Positions 27,475 to 38,425 of a DNA stretch of 64,000 nt are shown here, piece by piece (within the stretch, counting starts at the first letter, position 1; the number at the start of each line of letters is the position of its first letter). The stretch comes from TK10-74A sp965217625. Lineage in GTDB: Bacteria > Chloroflexota > Dehalococcoidia > Bin125. Under the pieces are notes generated by a model that saw nothing but the letters and a program-made list of their open reading frames with translations, did not search any database and was not told where the DNA came from. The translations under genes were made by a program, and so were the position numbers. The stretch lies in contig OZ244557.1 in NCBI GenBank assembly GCA_965217625.1, forward strand, positions 558,001-622,000. The letters are read 5' to 3'.

Positions 27475-27504
27475 ATGCTAGCAACCCGAAAAAATCGGGG
27501 TCAA
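27475..27504 (-). promoter_or_regulatory. Promoter of the infC-rpmI-rplT operon
   Basis: Minus strand: -35 TTGACC (27504-27499), 18-base spacer containing a short T run, -10 TAGCAT (27480-27475) preceded by TGC. The start near 27468 leaves a GC-rich leader of about 140 bases (27329-27468). That leader contains a CCGGC/GCCGG inverted repeat near 27385-27396, and could carry a regulatory fold. Confidence 0.7.
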
Positions 27505-27572
27505 CGACGCGGCGGACACTCGGCCCCGGCGTGACCCCGTGCAGGCGTCCGGGCATGTCACGGGCCCGGCCC

Positions 27573-28085
27573 TCACGACTCCTCGGCCGCCTCCAGCACG
27601 ACCAACAGCGCCCCGTACTCGGCCAGCTCCCCGACCTGCACGTGCACCGTCCGCACGACGCCGCCCATCGGTGAGCGAATCTCGTTGTTCATCTTCATCG
27701 CCACGATCACCAGCAGAGGGTCGCCCTGCCGGACGACGGCGCCCTCGGTGACCAGCACCTCCGTGACGACGCCGCTCATCGGGGCCGGCACGGCCAGCTC
27801 GCCCTCCGCGAAGGCGGAGCCGTTCAACGCCGCCCCGCGATGCACGACGACCTCGTGCGAGTGCGCCCCGACCGTGACGCGCAATCCGCGGCCCGCCCGC
27901 ATGATGTGCACGTCCGTCAGCCGTCCGTCGACGCGCAGCCGGTGCATCCCGCCCGTGCCGTCGGCGGCGAGCTCGACGCGGCGCGTCTGCCCGTCGATCT
28001 CGACCTGGAACGCGCCGTCGGGGCCGCGCGTCAGATCGAGATCCTGGACCGTGCCGTCGACCTGCAGGGCGAGCCGTCGCGCCAT
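27573..28085 (-). CDS. Biotin carboxyl carrier protein-type subunit
   Basis: The 170-residue protein ends in a biotinyl domain: VPAPMSGVVTEVLVTEGAVV, then VAMKMNNEIRSPMGGVV, with the Lys of AMKM the expected biotinylation site. The first 90 residues form a beta-rich region like the BT domain of acyl-CoA carboxylases. The ATG overlaps the stop of the biotin carboxylase gene as TGATG, so the two should act together as an acyl-CoA (or pyruvate-type) carboxylase. No carboxyltransferase gene is in the window, so the substrate is open. Confidence 0.9.
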   Translation of the reverse strand: MARRLALQVDGTVQDLDLTRGPDGAFQVEIDGQTRRVELAADGTGGMHRLRVDGRLTDVHIMRAGRGLRVTVGAHSHEVVVHRGAALNGSAFAEGELAVPAPMSGVVTEVLVTEGAVVRQGDPLLVIVAMKMNNEIRSPMGGVVRTVHVQVGELAEYGALLVVLEAAEES

Positions 28086-29617
28086 CAGCGCCTCCAGCCC
28101 GTGTCGGTGGGGCTGCGCAGGGTGCGGGCCTGCCCGGCCCAGCCGCCCAGCGCGCCGTTCTCGTGCTGCGGGGCGCGCTCGCCGGCGGTCTGGAAGTAGG
28201 CCGCCGCCGCCAGCGCCGCCAGGCGCTCGCTGGGCTCGGGGTCCAGCGGGGGCATGCGGAACGATTCCTCGACGTAGTCCGTGTTGATCGCCCCGCGCAG
28301 GAAGTTGGCGTCCTCCAGCATCGCCTGATGGAAGGGGATCGTCGTGTGCACGCCCGCGATCGTGAACTCGCCCAGCGCCCGCCTCATGCGGCGGATGCAC
28401 TGACCGCGGTCCTCGCCCCAGGTGATCAACTTCGCCAGCAGCGAGTCGTAGTGCATGCTGACCTCCAGGCCCGGATGCAGCATCCCGTCGACCCGGACGC
28501 CGGGGCCCGACGGCTCGCGATAGGCGTGGATGGGGCCGATGTCCGGCAGGAAGCCGCCGTGCGGATCCTCGGCCGTGATGCGGCACTCCATCGCCCAGCC
28601 GTTGATCGGCCGATCGGCGCTGGTGTAGTCCAGCGGCAGCCCCGCCGCGACGCGCAACTGATCGCGCACCAGATCGACCCCGCGCACGAGCTCCGTCACC
28701 GGGTGTTCCACCTGCAGGCGGGCGTTGACCTCGAGGAACGCGACTTCGTCCTCGTTCTCGCCGTAGACGAGGAACTCCACCGTGCCGGCGTTGCGGTAGC
28801 CGCAGGCCCGCACGGCGGTGACCGCCGCCGCTTCCAGGCGGGCGCGCAGGGCGGGGCTCACGGCCACCGACGGCGATTCCTCGATCAGCTTCTGGCGCCG
28901 CCGCTGCAGCGAGCACTCGCGCTCGCCCAGCGTGACGACGTTGCCCTCGGCGTCGGCGATCACCTGCACCTCGATGTGCCGGGCCGGCCGCAGCAGCTTC
29001 TCGACGAACACCGCGCCGTCGCCGAAGGCGGCCATGGCCTCCTCCTGGGCGCCCCGCATCGCGCGCGCCAGTTCGGCGGGGCCATCGATCACGCGGATGC
29101 CCTTGCCGCCGCCGCCCGCCGCGGCCTTGATGACCACGGGATAGCCCGCGGCTTCGGCGGCGGCCTCGGCCTGCGCCAGGCTGGTCACGGGATCGATCGT
29201 GCCGGGCACGATCGGCACGCCGGCGGCCTGCATGCTGCGCCGCGAGGCGATCTTGTCGCCCATCTGGTCCATCGCCTCGGCCGGCGGCCCCACGAAGGTC
29301 AGCCCGGCCGCCGTGCAGGCGCGCACGAAGCCGGCGTTCTCGGAGAGGAAGCCGTAGCCGGGGTGCACGGCGTCGGCGCCCGCGCGCTCGGCCACAGCCA
29401 GCAGCCGCTCGATGTTGAGATAGCTCTCGGCCGCGGGGGCCGGCCCCAGGCAGTAGGCCTCATCGGCGAGGCGGACGTGCGGCAGGTCGGCATCGACGTC
29501 GGAGTGCACCGCGACGGTGGGGATGCCCAGGTCGCGCGCGCCGCGCACGATGCGCAGCGCGATCTCGCCGCGGTTCGCGACGAGCAGCTTGCGGAACAGG
29601 GGGCGTGGCTCGGTCAT
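28085..29617 (-). CDS. accC: Biotin carboxylase
   Basis: ATP-grasp enzyme that carboxylates biotin on its carrier protein. Its 510 residues show LLVANRGEIALRIVRGARDL, HPGYGFLSENAGF, the ATP-binding KAAAGGGGKGIRV, GERECSLQRRRQKLIEE, FLEVNARLQVEHPVTE and YDSLLAKLITWGEDR. It is about 50 residues longer than the E. coli AccC at the C-terminus, more like the subunit of propionyl- or methylcrotonyl-type carboxylases. It is preceded by a candidate -10 TATGAT at 29673-29678. Confidence 0.94.
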   Translation of the reverse strand: MTEPRPLFRKLLVANRGEIALRIVRGARDLGIPTVAVHSDVDADLPHVRLADEAYCLGPAPAAESYLNIERLLAVAERAGADAVHPGYGFLSENAGFVRACTAAGLTFVGPPAEAMDQMGDKIASRRSMQAAGVPIVPGTIDPVTSLAQAEAAAEAAGYPVVIKAAAGGGGKGIRVIDGPAELARAMRGAQEEAMAAFGDGAVFVEKLLRPARHIEVQVIADAEGNVVTLGERECSLQRRRQKLIEESPSVAVSPALRARLEAAAVTAVRACGYRNAGTVEFLVYGENEDEVAFLEVNARLQVEHPVTELVRGVDLVRDQLRVAAGLPLDYTSADRPINGWAMECRITAEDPHGGFLPDIGPIHAYREPSGPGVRVDGMLHPGLEVSMHYDSLLAKLITWGEDRGQCIRRMRRALGEFTIAGVHTTIPFHQAMLEDANFLRGAINTDYVEESFRMPPLDPEPSERLAALAAAAYFQTAGERAPQHENGALGGWAGQARTLRSPTDTGWRR

Positions 29618-29672
29618 CGGTGTGCGTCCCCCCGGCGCGCGGCGTCCCGCGCCGCTCCCCTGATGAGCGCAC

Positions 29673-29678
29673 ATCATA
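29673..29678 (-). promoter_or_regulatory. Candidate -10 box for the biotin carboxylase operon
   Basis: Minus-strand TATGAT, with a weak TTCCTC 17 bases upstream. The expected start is near 29666, about 50 bases before the accC ATG, which has a G-rich ribosome site. Confidence 0.5.
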
Positions 29679-29741
29679 ACGGGCGCCGCCGCCGCGAGGA
29701 ATGCGCCCCACCTCGCCGCCCGGCGGAAGTCCGATCAGGCC

Positions 29742-29755
29742 GGCCCGATCGGGCC
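29742..29755 (-). terminator. GC-rich inverted repeat after thrS, possible terminator
   Basis: A perfect 14-base palindrome (GGCCCG / CGGGCC around AT) lies just after the thrS stop. There is no T run, so intrinsic termination is uncertain. Confidence 0.3.
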
Positions 29756-29759
29756 CGCC

Positions 29760-31616
29760 CTAGAGACGCCGCGCGCGGACCTCGTCGAGCAGCGCGGCCG
29801 TGAACGCGTCGACGGTCATCAGCCCGCGGTCGCCGCCGCCGCGGGCCCGCACCGCGACCGAGTCCGCCTCGACCTCGGCGTCGCCCACGACGAGCAGGTA
29901 GGGCAGCTTCTCGATCTGGCCGCGGCGGATCTTGGCGTTCATCCGCTCGCCGCCCGTATCGACCTCCACGCGCAGCGGGTCGTGGGGCGGTCCCGCCGCC
30001 CGCATGCGCGCGGCCACCGCCTGGGCGAAGGGCGCGTGCCGGTCCGCGATCGGGATCAGCCGCGCCTGCACCGGGGCCAGCCAGGCCGGGAAGTTGCCCG
30101 CGTACTGCTCGATGAGGATGCCCAGGAAGCGCTCCGTGGCGCCGGTCACGGCCCGGTGCAGGACGACCGGCGTGTGCCGCTCACCGTCCTCGCCCACGTA
30201 CTCGCAGCCCATCCGCGCGGCCTGGGTGAAATCGACCTGGATGGTGGAGAGCTGCCACTCGCGGTCCAGCACGTCGCGGGCGAAGAAGTCGGCCTTGGGG
30301 CCGTAGAACGCCGCCTCGCCCTCCTCCTCGGTGTAGTCCAGCCCCGACGCGGCCAGCGCCTCCCGCAGCGCCGCGATCGCCGACCGCCACTGCTCGGGCT
30401 CCCCGATCATCTCGTCGTCGGCGCCGGGCAGCGACAGCGCCACGCGGTAGTTCGTCAGCCCGTAGGTCTCGAGCGCCTCCCGCACCAGCGCCAGGCAGAG
30501 CGCGAACTCGGCCTGCACCTGCGCCGGCGTGCAGAAGATGTGACAGTCGTCCTGGGTGACGGCGCGCACCCGCGTCAGCCCCGACAACTCGCCCGACTTC
30601 TCGTCGCGGTACAGCGTCGCGAACTCGGCGTAGCGCTGCGGCAGATCGCGGTAGCTGTGCAACTGGCTGTTGTAGAGCGTCATGTGCGAGGGGCAGTTCA
30701 TCGGCTTGAGGAACACCTCCACGTCGCTGCCGGGGTGCGTCATGGCGGGGAACATGCTCTCGCGGTAGTGCGCCAGATGGCCCGAGCGTTCGAACAGCTG
30801 CCCCTTGGCGAGATTCGCGGTCCAGACGTGCTGGAACCCGCGCCGGGTCTGAATCTCGCGGATGTACGACTCCATCTGGTGCCGCACGGTCTCGCCGTAG
30901 GGCAGGAAGAGGGGGATGCCGGGGCCCACGTCGTCCGAGAAGGTGAACAGGCGCAACTCCCGCCCCAGCCGCCGATGGTCGCGCGCCCGCGCCTCCTCAA
31001 GACGCTGGAAGTGCGCGTCGAGCTCCGCCTGCGTCGCGAACAGCGCCCCGTAGACGCGCTGCAGCTGCGGCTGCGTCTCGTCGCCGCGCCAGTACGCCCC
31101 CGCCACCGACGTCAGCCGGAAGGGCCCGATCTGCCGCGTGGCCGTCACGTGCCCGCCGCGGCAGAGGTCGGTGAACTCGGCGTGCGTGCACAGCCCCAGT
31201 GAGTCGCCGCCCGCCCCGAACTCGTCGATCAATTCCAGCTTGAAGGGCTGCGCCGCGAAGCGCGCCCGCGCCTCGGCGACCGGGACCTCCTGCCAGACGA
31301 AGCGGTGATTGCGCTTGATCTGCTTGCGCATCTGCCGCTCGATCTCGGTCAGGTCGTCGGGGGTGAGCGCCCGCGGCAGCAGGAAGTCGTAGTAGAAGCC
31401 CGTGTCGATCGGCGGGCCGATCGCGATCTGCCCGTCGGGGAAGCGCTGCAGCACGACCTGCGCCAGCACGTGCGCCGCCGAATGGCGCATGCGGCGCAGC
31501 CACTCCGCCGCGTCCACGTCGCCCTTGCCGGCCACCGCGGCCGGCGTCTCGGGCAGCGCTGCGGGCGACGGGGCGCCGTCCGCGATCGGGACGGGCGGGT
31601 CGGCCTGGTCGGACAT
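29760..31616 (-). CDS. thrS: Threonyl-tRNA synthetase lacking the TGS domain
   Basis: Class II synthetase of 618 residues. The N2 editing domain begins near residue 45 (RHSAAHVLAQVVLQRFPDG, later LCRGGHV). Then comes the catalytic core with MFPAMTHPGSDVEVFLKPMNCPSHM, ELSGLTRVRAVTQDDCHIFC and LHRAVTGATERFLGILIEQY, and the C-terminal anticodon domain (RLIPIADRHAPFAQAVA, INAKIRRGQIEKLPYLLVVGD-like). The usual N-terminal TGS domain is replaced by about 40 Ala/Pro-rich residues. The ATG at 31616 has GAGAGG upstream. tRNA-Val lies about 100 bases upstream on the same strand. Confidence 0.95.
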   Translation of the reverse strand: MSDQADPPVPIADGAPSPAALPETPAAVAGKGDVDAAEWLRRMRHSAAHVLAQVVLQRFPDGQIAIGPPIDTGFYYDFLLPRALTPDDLTEIERQMRKQIKRNHRFVWQEVPVAEARARFAAQPFKLELIDEFGAGGDSLGLCTHAEFTDLCRGGHVTATRQIGPFRLTSVAGAYWRGDETQPQLQRVYGALFATQAELDAHFQRLEEARARDHRRLGRELRLFTFSDDVGPGIPLFLPYGETVRHQMESYIREIQTRRGFQHVWTANLAKGQLFERSGHLAHYRESMFPAMTHPGSDVEVFLKPMNCPSHMTLYNSQLHSYRDLPQRYAEFATLYRDEKSGELSGLTRVRAVTQDDCHIFCTPAQVQAEFALCLALVREALETYGLTNYRVALSLPGADDEMIGEPEQWRSAIAALREALAASGLDYTEEEGEAAFYGPKADFFARDVLDREWQLSTIQVDFTQAARMGCEYVGEDGERHTPVVLHRAVTGATERFLGILIEQYAGNFPAWLAPVQARLIPIADRHAPFAQAVAARMRAAGPPHDPLRVEVDTGGERMNAKIRRGQIEKLPYLLVVGDAEVEADSVAVRARGGGDRGLMTVDAFTAALLDEVRARRL

Positions 31617-31712
31617 CCTGCCGCCTCTCGGCCGGTGGCGTCGCGCGCGCCCGCCGTCCGGCCGCGGCAGCGACCAGTCGACGCGGAAGCACGGGCGCCG
31701 GGGAGGGCTGTC

Positions 31713-31789
31713 TGGTGGGCGATACTGGACTTGAACCAGTGACCTCTGCGATGTCAACGCAGCGCTCTAGCCAACTGAGCTAACCGCCC
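31713..31789 (-). tRNA. tRNA-Val (GAC)
   Basis: Minus strand: acceptor GGGCGGT pairs with ATCGCCC (one G-T pair), D arm TAGCTCAGTTGGC, anticodon stem CTGCG/CGCAG around loop TTGACAT (anticodon GAC), T arm with GGTTCAAGTCC, discriminator A and encoded CCA (31713-31715). Confidence 0.95.
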
Positions 31790-31801
31790 GGGGTCGCGGC
31801 C

Positions 31802-31830
31802 AATGTAGACGGCGCCGCCAGGGCGGGCAA
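31802..31830 (-). promoter_or_regulatory. Promoter for tRNA-Val (and possibly thrS)
   Basis: Minus strand: -35 TTGCCC (31830-31825), 17-base spacer, -10 TACATT (31807-31802), ending 12 bases before the tRNA 5' end. No separate thrS promoter is obvious, so read-through into thrS is possible. Confidence 0.6.
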
Positions 31831-31890
31831 TTTCCCCCGCCCGGCGCCGCGGCGCCCCCGCGGCGCCCCCCACAATCTCCGCGCCGACCG

Positions 31891-31919
31891 TTGACGAGCC
31901 CCCGGCGGATCGCTAGGGT
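31891..31919 (+). promoter_or_regulatory. Promoter for tRNA-Lys and tRNA-Leu
   Basis: -35 TTGACG (31891-31896), 17-base spacer, -10 TAGGGT (31914-31919). The start near 31926 leaves a precursor leader of about 100 bases. That leader includes an 8-bp hairpin (GATCGGCC/GGCCGATC, about 31969-31987) before tRNA-Lys. Confidence 0.65.
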
Positions 31920-32024
31920 TCCGGCACGGCGTCACAGCCTGTATGTTTGTGGCGTCGGGTTGAGAGAGATCGGCCGTAGGCCGATCATTCGGGATCGAGG
32001 CGTTGACGGCCGGGATGCCGGTAG

Positions 32025-32100
<76 letters not shown>

Positions 32101-32183
32101 CTCCGGCCCTGATGGGGCGCATCCGATCGTCAGCCCGCAGCAACACGCGCACGTGCCAGGGGACCCGCTGGGGGCACACGCGC

Positions 32184-32268
32184 GGGGAAGTGTCGGAATT
32201 GGTAGACGAGCATGATTTAGGATCATGTGCCGCAAGGCGTAGGAGTTCGAGTCTCCTCTTCCCCACCA
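32184..32268 (+). tRNA. tRNA-Leu (TAG)
   Basis: Class II tRNA with an extra arm. Acceptor GGGGAAG/CTTCCCC, anticodon stem CATGA/TCATG around loop TTTAGGA (anticodon TAG), variable arm TGCCGCAAGGCGT, T arm AGTTCGAGTCT, discriminator A and CCA at 32266-32268. It lies 83 bases after tRNA-Lys, probably in one precursor. Confidence 0.96.
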
Positions 32269-32279
32269 CGCGCCCGCGG

Positions 32280-32285
32280 TAGCCT
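32280..32285 (+). promoter_or_regulatory. Candidate -10 box for the oppD-like gene
   Basis: TAGCCT lies 11 bases after tRNA-Leu and 33 before the ATG at 32319; GAGGA follows as ribosome site. No good -35. Confidence 0.35.
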
Positions 32286-32318
32286 GATTCCTGAGCCACG
32301 ATTCGCGAGGACGAAGCC

Positions 32319-33335
32319 ATGGCCGAGCCCCTTCTCCAGATCAAGGAACTTGAGACGCACTTCTTCACGTCGGAAGGGGTGGTGCGCGCCGTCAACGGCG
32401 TCAGCTACGACGTGCAGCCCGGCGAGACGCTGGGGCTGGTGGGCGAGAGCGGCAGCGGCAAGTCCGTCAGCGCGCTCTCGCTGATGCGGCTCATCCCCAA
32501 CCCGCCCGGCAAGATCGTCGGCGGCGAGGTCATCTTCGACGGCGAGTCCTTGCTCGACGTGGACGACGCGCGCATGCGCGAGATCCGCGGCAACGACATC
32601 GCCATGGTCTTCCAGGAGCCCATGACCTCGCTCAACCCGGTGCTCACCATCGGCCGCCAGCTGACCGAGGCGCTGGAGTTGCACCTGTCGCTCAAGCGGC
32701 GCGACGCCGAGACCCGCGCCATCGAGCTGCTGCACCTGGTCGGCATCCCCGCCGCCGAGGAGCGCCTGCACGACTACCCGCACCAGTTCTCGGGCGGCAT
32801 GCGCCAGCGCGTCATGATCGCCATGGCGCTGTCCTGCGACCCCAAGCTGCTGCTCGCCGACGAGCCCACCACGGCGCTCGACGTGACCATCCAGGCGCAG
32901 GTCCTGGAGGTCATGGCGCGCCTCAGCCGCGAGCTGGGCACGGCGGTCATCGTCATCACGCACAACCTGGGCGTGGTCGCCCGCTACGCCGACCGCGTCA
33001 ACGTGATGTACGCCGGGCGCATCGTGGAGTCGGGCTCGGCGAACGAGATTTACCACAACCCGCGGCACGCCTACACGCTGGGCCTGCTCGAGTCGGTGCC
33101 CCGGCTGGACGCCCGCACCGGCCGCCTGATCCCCATCGAGGGGGTGCCGCCCGACCTGACCAATCTCCCGGCGGGGTGCGCCTTCGAGCCACGCTGCCGC
33201 TTTGCAACGGACATCTGCCGCGAGGAGCGGCCGGAGCTGACCGAGGTGTTTGAAGGCCACAAGATGGCCTGCTGGCACCCGGACGAAGTCGGCGAGGAAG
33301 CCCGCAGGCAGGTGCTTGCCGCGGCGGAGGGCTAA
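32319..33335 (+). CDS. Peptide/nickel-type ABC transporter ATP-binding protein (OppD-like)
   Basis: The 338-residue ATPase of the OppD/DppD group has Walker A GESGSGKSV, Q-loop VFQEPMTSLNPVLTIG, signature FSGGMRQRVMIAMAL, Walker B LLLADEPTTALDV and H-loop IVITHNLG. The C-terminal oligopeptide region is Cys-rich (NLPAGCAFEPRCRFATDICREERP). It is followed 3 bases later by the paired OppF-like ATPase. No permease or solute-binding protein gene lies nearby, so the substrate is unknown. Confidence 0.93.
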   Translation: MAEPLLQIKELETHFFTSEGVVRAVNGVSYDVQPGETLGLVGESGSGKSVSALSLMRLIPNPPGKIVGGEVIFDGESLLDVDDARMREIRGNDIAMVFQEPMTSLNPVLTIGRQLTEALELHLSLKRRDAETRAIELLHLVGIPAAEERLHDYPHQFSGGMRQRVMIAMALSCDPKLLLADEPTTALDVTIQAQVLEVMARLSRELGTAVIVITHNLGVVARYADRVNVMYAGRIVESGSANEIYHNPRHAYTLGLLESVPRLDARTGRLIPIEGVPPDLTNLPAGCAFEPRCRFATDICREERPELTEVFEGHKMACWHPDEVGEEARRQVLAAAEG

Positions 33336-33338
33336 GCC

Positions 33339-34589
33339 ATGACCAACGACAACGACCAGTCCCAGGACGACGGCGGCCAGACGATGGCCCCGGAGCATTC
33401 CGCCACGGAAGGGATCGAGGCCGCCGTTGGCTCGATGACCCCCGAGCAGATGCGCGCGGCGACCCGGGCCGCCTCGGCCACGGCGCGCTCGTCGCTGGCC
33501 ATGACGGAGGGCGACGCGGAGCGCAACAAGCCCCGCGATAACACGCTGCTGCAGGTCAACGACCTCAAGATGTATTTCCCCGTCACCTCGGGGATCATCT
33601 TCCAGCGCAAGGTCGCGGACATCAAAGCCGTCGACGGCATCTCCTTCGAGGTCCGCGAGGGCGAGACCCTGGGCCTCGTGGGGGAGTCGGGCTGCGGCAA
33701 GTCCACCACCGGACGCGCCATCCTGCAACTCTACCGCCCCACTGCGGGCGAAGTGGTCATGTTCGACCCCAAGTACGCGAGCGCCAGCGATACCCCCGAA
33801 ATCGGCGAGGAGGCGCTGGTCACGGTCGACAGCGCCGCCGGCGCCCTCGGCGTCGACCTCACCAAGCTCAAGGGCGGCAAGCTGCGCGCCTACCGCCGCC
33901 GCATGCAGATGATCTTCCAGGATCCCTACGCCTCGCTGAACCCGCGCATGAGCGTGGGCAGCATCGTCGGCGAGCCGATGGCCATCCATCGGCTGCACCA
34001 GGGCCGCCGCAAGGAGCGCGTGCGCGAACTGCTGGAGATCGTGGGGCTCAACCCCTACTTCGCCAGCCGCTACCCGCACGAGTTCTCCGGCGGCCAGCGA
34101 CAACGCATCGGCATCGCCCGCGCGCTGGCCGTGGAACCCGCCTTCATCGTCGCCGACGAGCCCGTCTCGGCCCTTGACGTGTCCATTCAGGCGCAGATCA
34201 TCAACCTCATGGAGGACCTGCAGCGCGACTTCGGCCTGACCTACCTCTTCATCGCCCACGACCTCTCGGTCGTCCGGCACATCAGCCACCGTGTGGCCGT
34301 CATGTACCTGGGCAAAATCGTCGAACTCACCGAGAGCGACCGGCTCTACGAGAACCCGCTGCATCCCTACACCCAGGCGCTGCTCTCGGCCGTCCCCATC
34401 CCCGACCCGCAGGTCGAGCTCCAGCGTGAGCGCATCATCCTCACCGGTGACGTGCCCAGCCCGCTCAACCCGCCCTCCGGCTGCAACTTCCACACCCGCT
34501 GCCCGATCGCGATCGACGTCTGCCGCGAGGAAGACCCCGAGATGCGCGAGATCGAGCCCGGCCACTTCGCGAAATGCCATCGCGTCTAG
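33339..34589 (+). CDS. Peptide-type ABC transporter ATP-binding protein (OppF-like) with insertion
   Basis: The 416-residue second ATPase has Walker A GESGCGKSTTGRAI, Q-loop IFQDPYASLNPRMSVG, signature FSGGQRQRIGIARAL, Walker B FIVADEPVSALDV and a C-terminal Cys motif (GCNFHTRCPIAIDVCREEDP). It differs from typical OppF in two ways. There is an N-terminal Ala/Gln-rich extension of about 65 residues. About 30 extra residues also sit between the Walker A helix and the Q-loop (region ASDTPEIGEEALV to GVDLTKLKGGK). A terminator-like hairpin follows. Confidence 0.92.
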   Translation: MTNDNDQSQDDGGQTMAPEHSATEGIEAAVGSMTPEQMRAATRAASATARSSLAMTEGDAERNKPRDNTLLQVNDLKMYFPVTSGIIFQRKVADIKAVDGISFEVREGETLGLVGESGCGKSTTGRAILQLYRPTAGEVVMFDPKYASASDTPEIGEEALVTVDSAAGALGVDLTKLKGGKLRAYRRRMQMIFQDPYASLNPRMSVGSIVGEPMAIHRLHQGRRKERVRELLEIVGLNPYFASRYPHEFSGGQRQRIGIARALAVEPAFIVADEPVSALDVSIQAQIINLMEDLQRDFGLTYLFIAHDLSVVRHISHRVAVMYLGKIVELTESDRLYENPLHPYTQALLSAVPIPDPQVELQRERIILTGDVPSPLNPPSGCNFHTRCPIAIDVCREEDPEMREIEPGHFAKCHRV

Positions 34590-34645
34590 CGCCGCGCCGC
34601 CGGCCGCCGGGCCGGCGGGGGCGTCAACCACCGCCAGCGCAAATC

Positions 34646-34671
34646 AGGACGGGGCTCCGGCCCCGTCCTTT
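34646..34671 (+). terminator. Hairpin terminator after the opp-like ATPase genes
   Basis: Perfect 10-bp stem AGGACGGGGC / GCCCCGTCCT around a TCCG loop, followed by TT. The T tract is short, but the stem and its place 57 bases after the stop support an intrinsic terminator. Confidence 0.65.
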
Positions 34672-34726
34672 GCGTCCGCTGCGCGCGGCCGCCGCCCCGA
34701 CTCCCGGCCGACGGCCGCGCGCGTGA

Positions 34727-34732
34727 TACGAT
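34727..34732 (+). promoter_or_regulatory. Extended -10 box giving a leaderless lepA transcript
   Basis: TACGAT preceded by TGA (TGn extended -10), 8 bases before the ATG at 34741, with no Shine-Dalgarno between. This supports the upstream ATG rather than the one at 34783-34785. Confidence 0.5.
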
Positions 34733-34740
34733 CGAGCCAC

Positions 34741-36653
<1,913 letters not shown>

Positions 36654-36657
<4 letters not shown>

Positions 36658-38204
36658 CCGCCGCTCTCGCTGTCCGCGGTCACCGCCTGCGGCGACTCCA
36701 CCGCGGGCGCGTCGGGCGCAGCGGGCGCGTCGGGCGCGTCGGACGCAGCCTCCGGCGCCGCGAGCTCGGCCCCATCCTCGACCTCCGCCTCGTCCAGATC
36801 GCCGTCCCCGTCCTCGTCCACGTCGTCCAGATCTTCGTCCGCGTCCTCGTCGGCCTCTTCGACCAGGACGAGTCCGTCGCTGCTGAGGATCGTTTCGCGG
36901 ATCGCGGCCAGGATGCCGGCGTCGGGGTCGTCGAGCGCGCTCTCCTCCAAGGCGTACGTGACCAGCGTGAACAGCGTCTCGCCGCTGAGCAGGGCGTAGC
37001 CGAAGTTGGTGCAGGCGTTGACCAGCAGATCCGAGTACGGCTTTTCGCGGGCCTGCGGAGCGGTGAGCCGCTCGCCGTTGACGACGATCACGCCCTTGCG
37101 CCGCTCTCCCACGCGCAGGAACTCCTCTTCGATGCGTCGCTGCAGGCGCAGGTAGCTGCCCTCGTTGACGGTGCCGTCGGCGGCGTCGACCTCGAGCAGG
37201 GCCGTCTGCGCGGGGTCGTCGCCCTCCGGCTTGTGCCGCAGCGTCCTCCCGCGGGAGCCTTTGTCGTCGACCTCAAAGCCCAGCGTCCGCATCGCCGCAT
37301 CGACGAGCGGCGCGAAACCGTATGGACCCGTCTGCCAGAGCAGGCCGCGGAACTTCTCCGCTTCGCCGTGGAAGGCGCGCGCCTCCACCAGCCGGCTCTC
37401 CGCCTCGGCGAAGGCCTGCTCGGCCTCCTGCAGCCGGGTGTCGGCCTGGGCCACCCCGGGCAGATCGAAGTTCCGCGTCCAGCGCGGCGCCAGCTCCGTC
37501 CGCGGCGTCTCGAAGCAGCGCCCGATCCCGTCGACCAGCAACTCGGTCAGCGGGCGGCGCTGCGGGCCGCGCAGATCCCGCGTCGGCGGCGGCAGAAAGA
37601 CGATCCGGCCCGGCCCGACCCGGAACTCGACCGCGATATCGGCGCCGCCCTCGCTGCGGGCGAGCACCCGCCCCACGGTCTCGAAGTTCTCGATGCGCAC
37701 GCTGTCCCAGCGCGCGCGATAGGTGATGCGGGTGCGGAAGTCCTCCAGGTAGCCCGCGAAGGCGTGCTCGCGGTCGAGCAGGGTCAGGCTCGATCCGTCC
37801 GCCGGCAGCAGGTGCGGCGGCGTGTACAACACGCCGTCCGGGGCCGGCAGGATCGAGTAGCGGTTCGCGCCCGGCAGCGTGCCGACCACCGGATGCGGCA
37901 CGTTGGGGTAGCCCATCACGACGACCACGCCGCCCTTCCCCAGCAGGCGCGACATCTCGTCGCGGCGCAGCGTCAGCAACTCGCCCAGCCCGAAGTGGAA
38001 GGCGCCCGTCGCGCCGGCCTGCACCGGCGTGCCGTCGGGCTTGCGCAGATCCGTCGATCCCGCCGCGATGCCTTCGATCTGCTGCGAGATGGCCCGCGGA
38101 TCGAGCAGACAGGCGTCGTACTCGTACAGCGCCGCGGCGTTCGCGATCGAGTGGTTATCGACCTGCCCGCTCGCCATGGGGAACCCCAAGGTGATGATTC
38201 GCAT
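36654..38204 (-). CDS. Unrecognised protein with coiled coil, restriction-endonuclease-like region and acidic tail
   Basis: 516 residues, not matched to a named family. The start ATG at 38204 has GGAGG upstream. Residues 1-245: alpha/beta domain beginning MRIITLGFPMASGQVDNHS, with GGVVVVMGYPNVPHPVVG and PGRIVFLPPP, somewhat like a glutamine-amidotransferase/ThuA-type fold. About 252-287: predicted coiled coil. About 285-448: sequence with the spacing of the PD-(D/E)xK nuclease fold (LVDAAMRTLGFEV, ALLEVDAADG, RRKGVIVVNGERLTAP, YALLSGETLFTLV), but the expected catalytic Lys after the Glu is Asp (EVD), so it may be inactive. 449-516: Asp/Glu- then Ala/Pro-rich tail. The stop overlaps the lepA stop. 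Confidence 0.75.
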
Positions 38205-38425
38205 GCGCCTCGTCCTCCCTGCCCGCCGCGGGTCTCTCGCGCCGCTGCGCCGTGATCGACCCTCGCTCGACGGCGATGCCGTCCCCCGATGGTACGAGGC
38301 TGTCGGAACGGCGGCCAATCGCCAGCCTTCGGGCTACTGCGAACCTGTGCCGCGACCGCGATCGACGCCGCCCCACGGGCCCGGTTTCGGGCTTCGGAGG
38401 GCCGGGCGGGCGCGCGCCGGCCAGA

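Noticed and set aside
31617..31757. Upstream extension of thrS
   Set aside because: It runs into tRNA-Val; the ATG at 31616 has a proper ribosome site.
31890..32024. T-box or riboswitch in the tRNA-Lys leader
   Set aside because: The hairpin is short and no T-box or known aptamer sequence is seen; it looks like an ordinary tRNA precursor leader.
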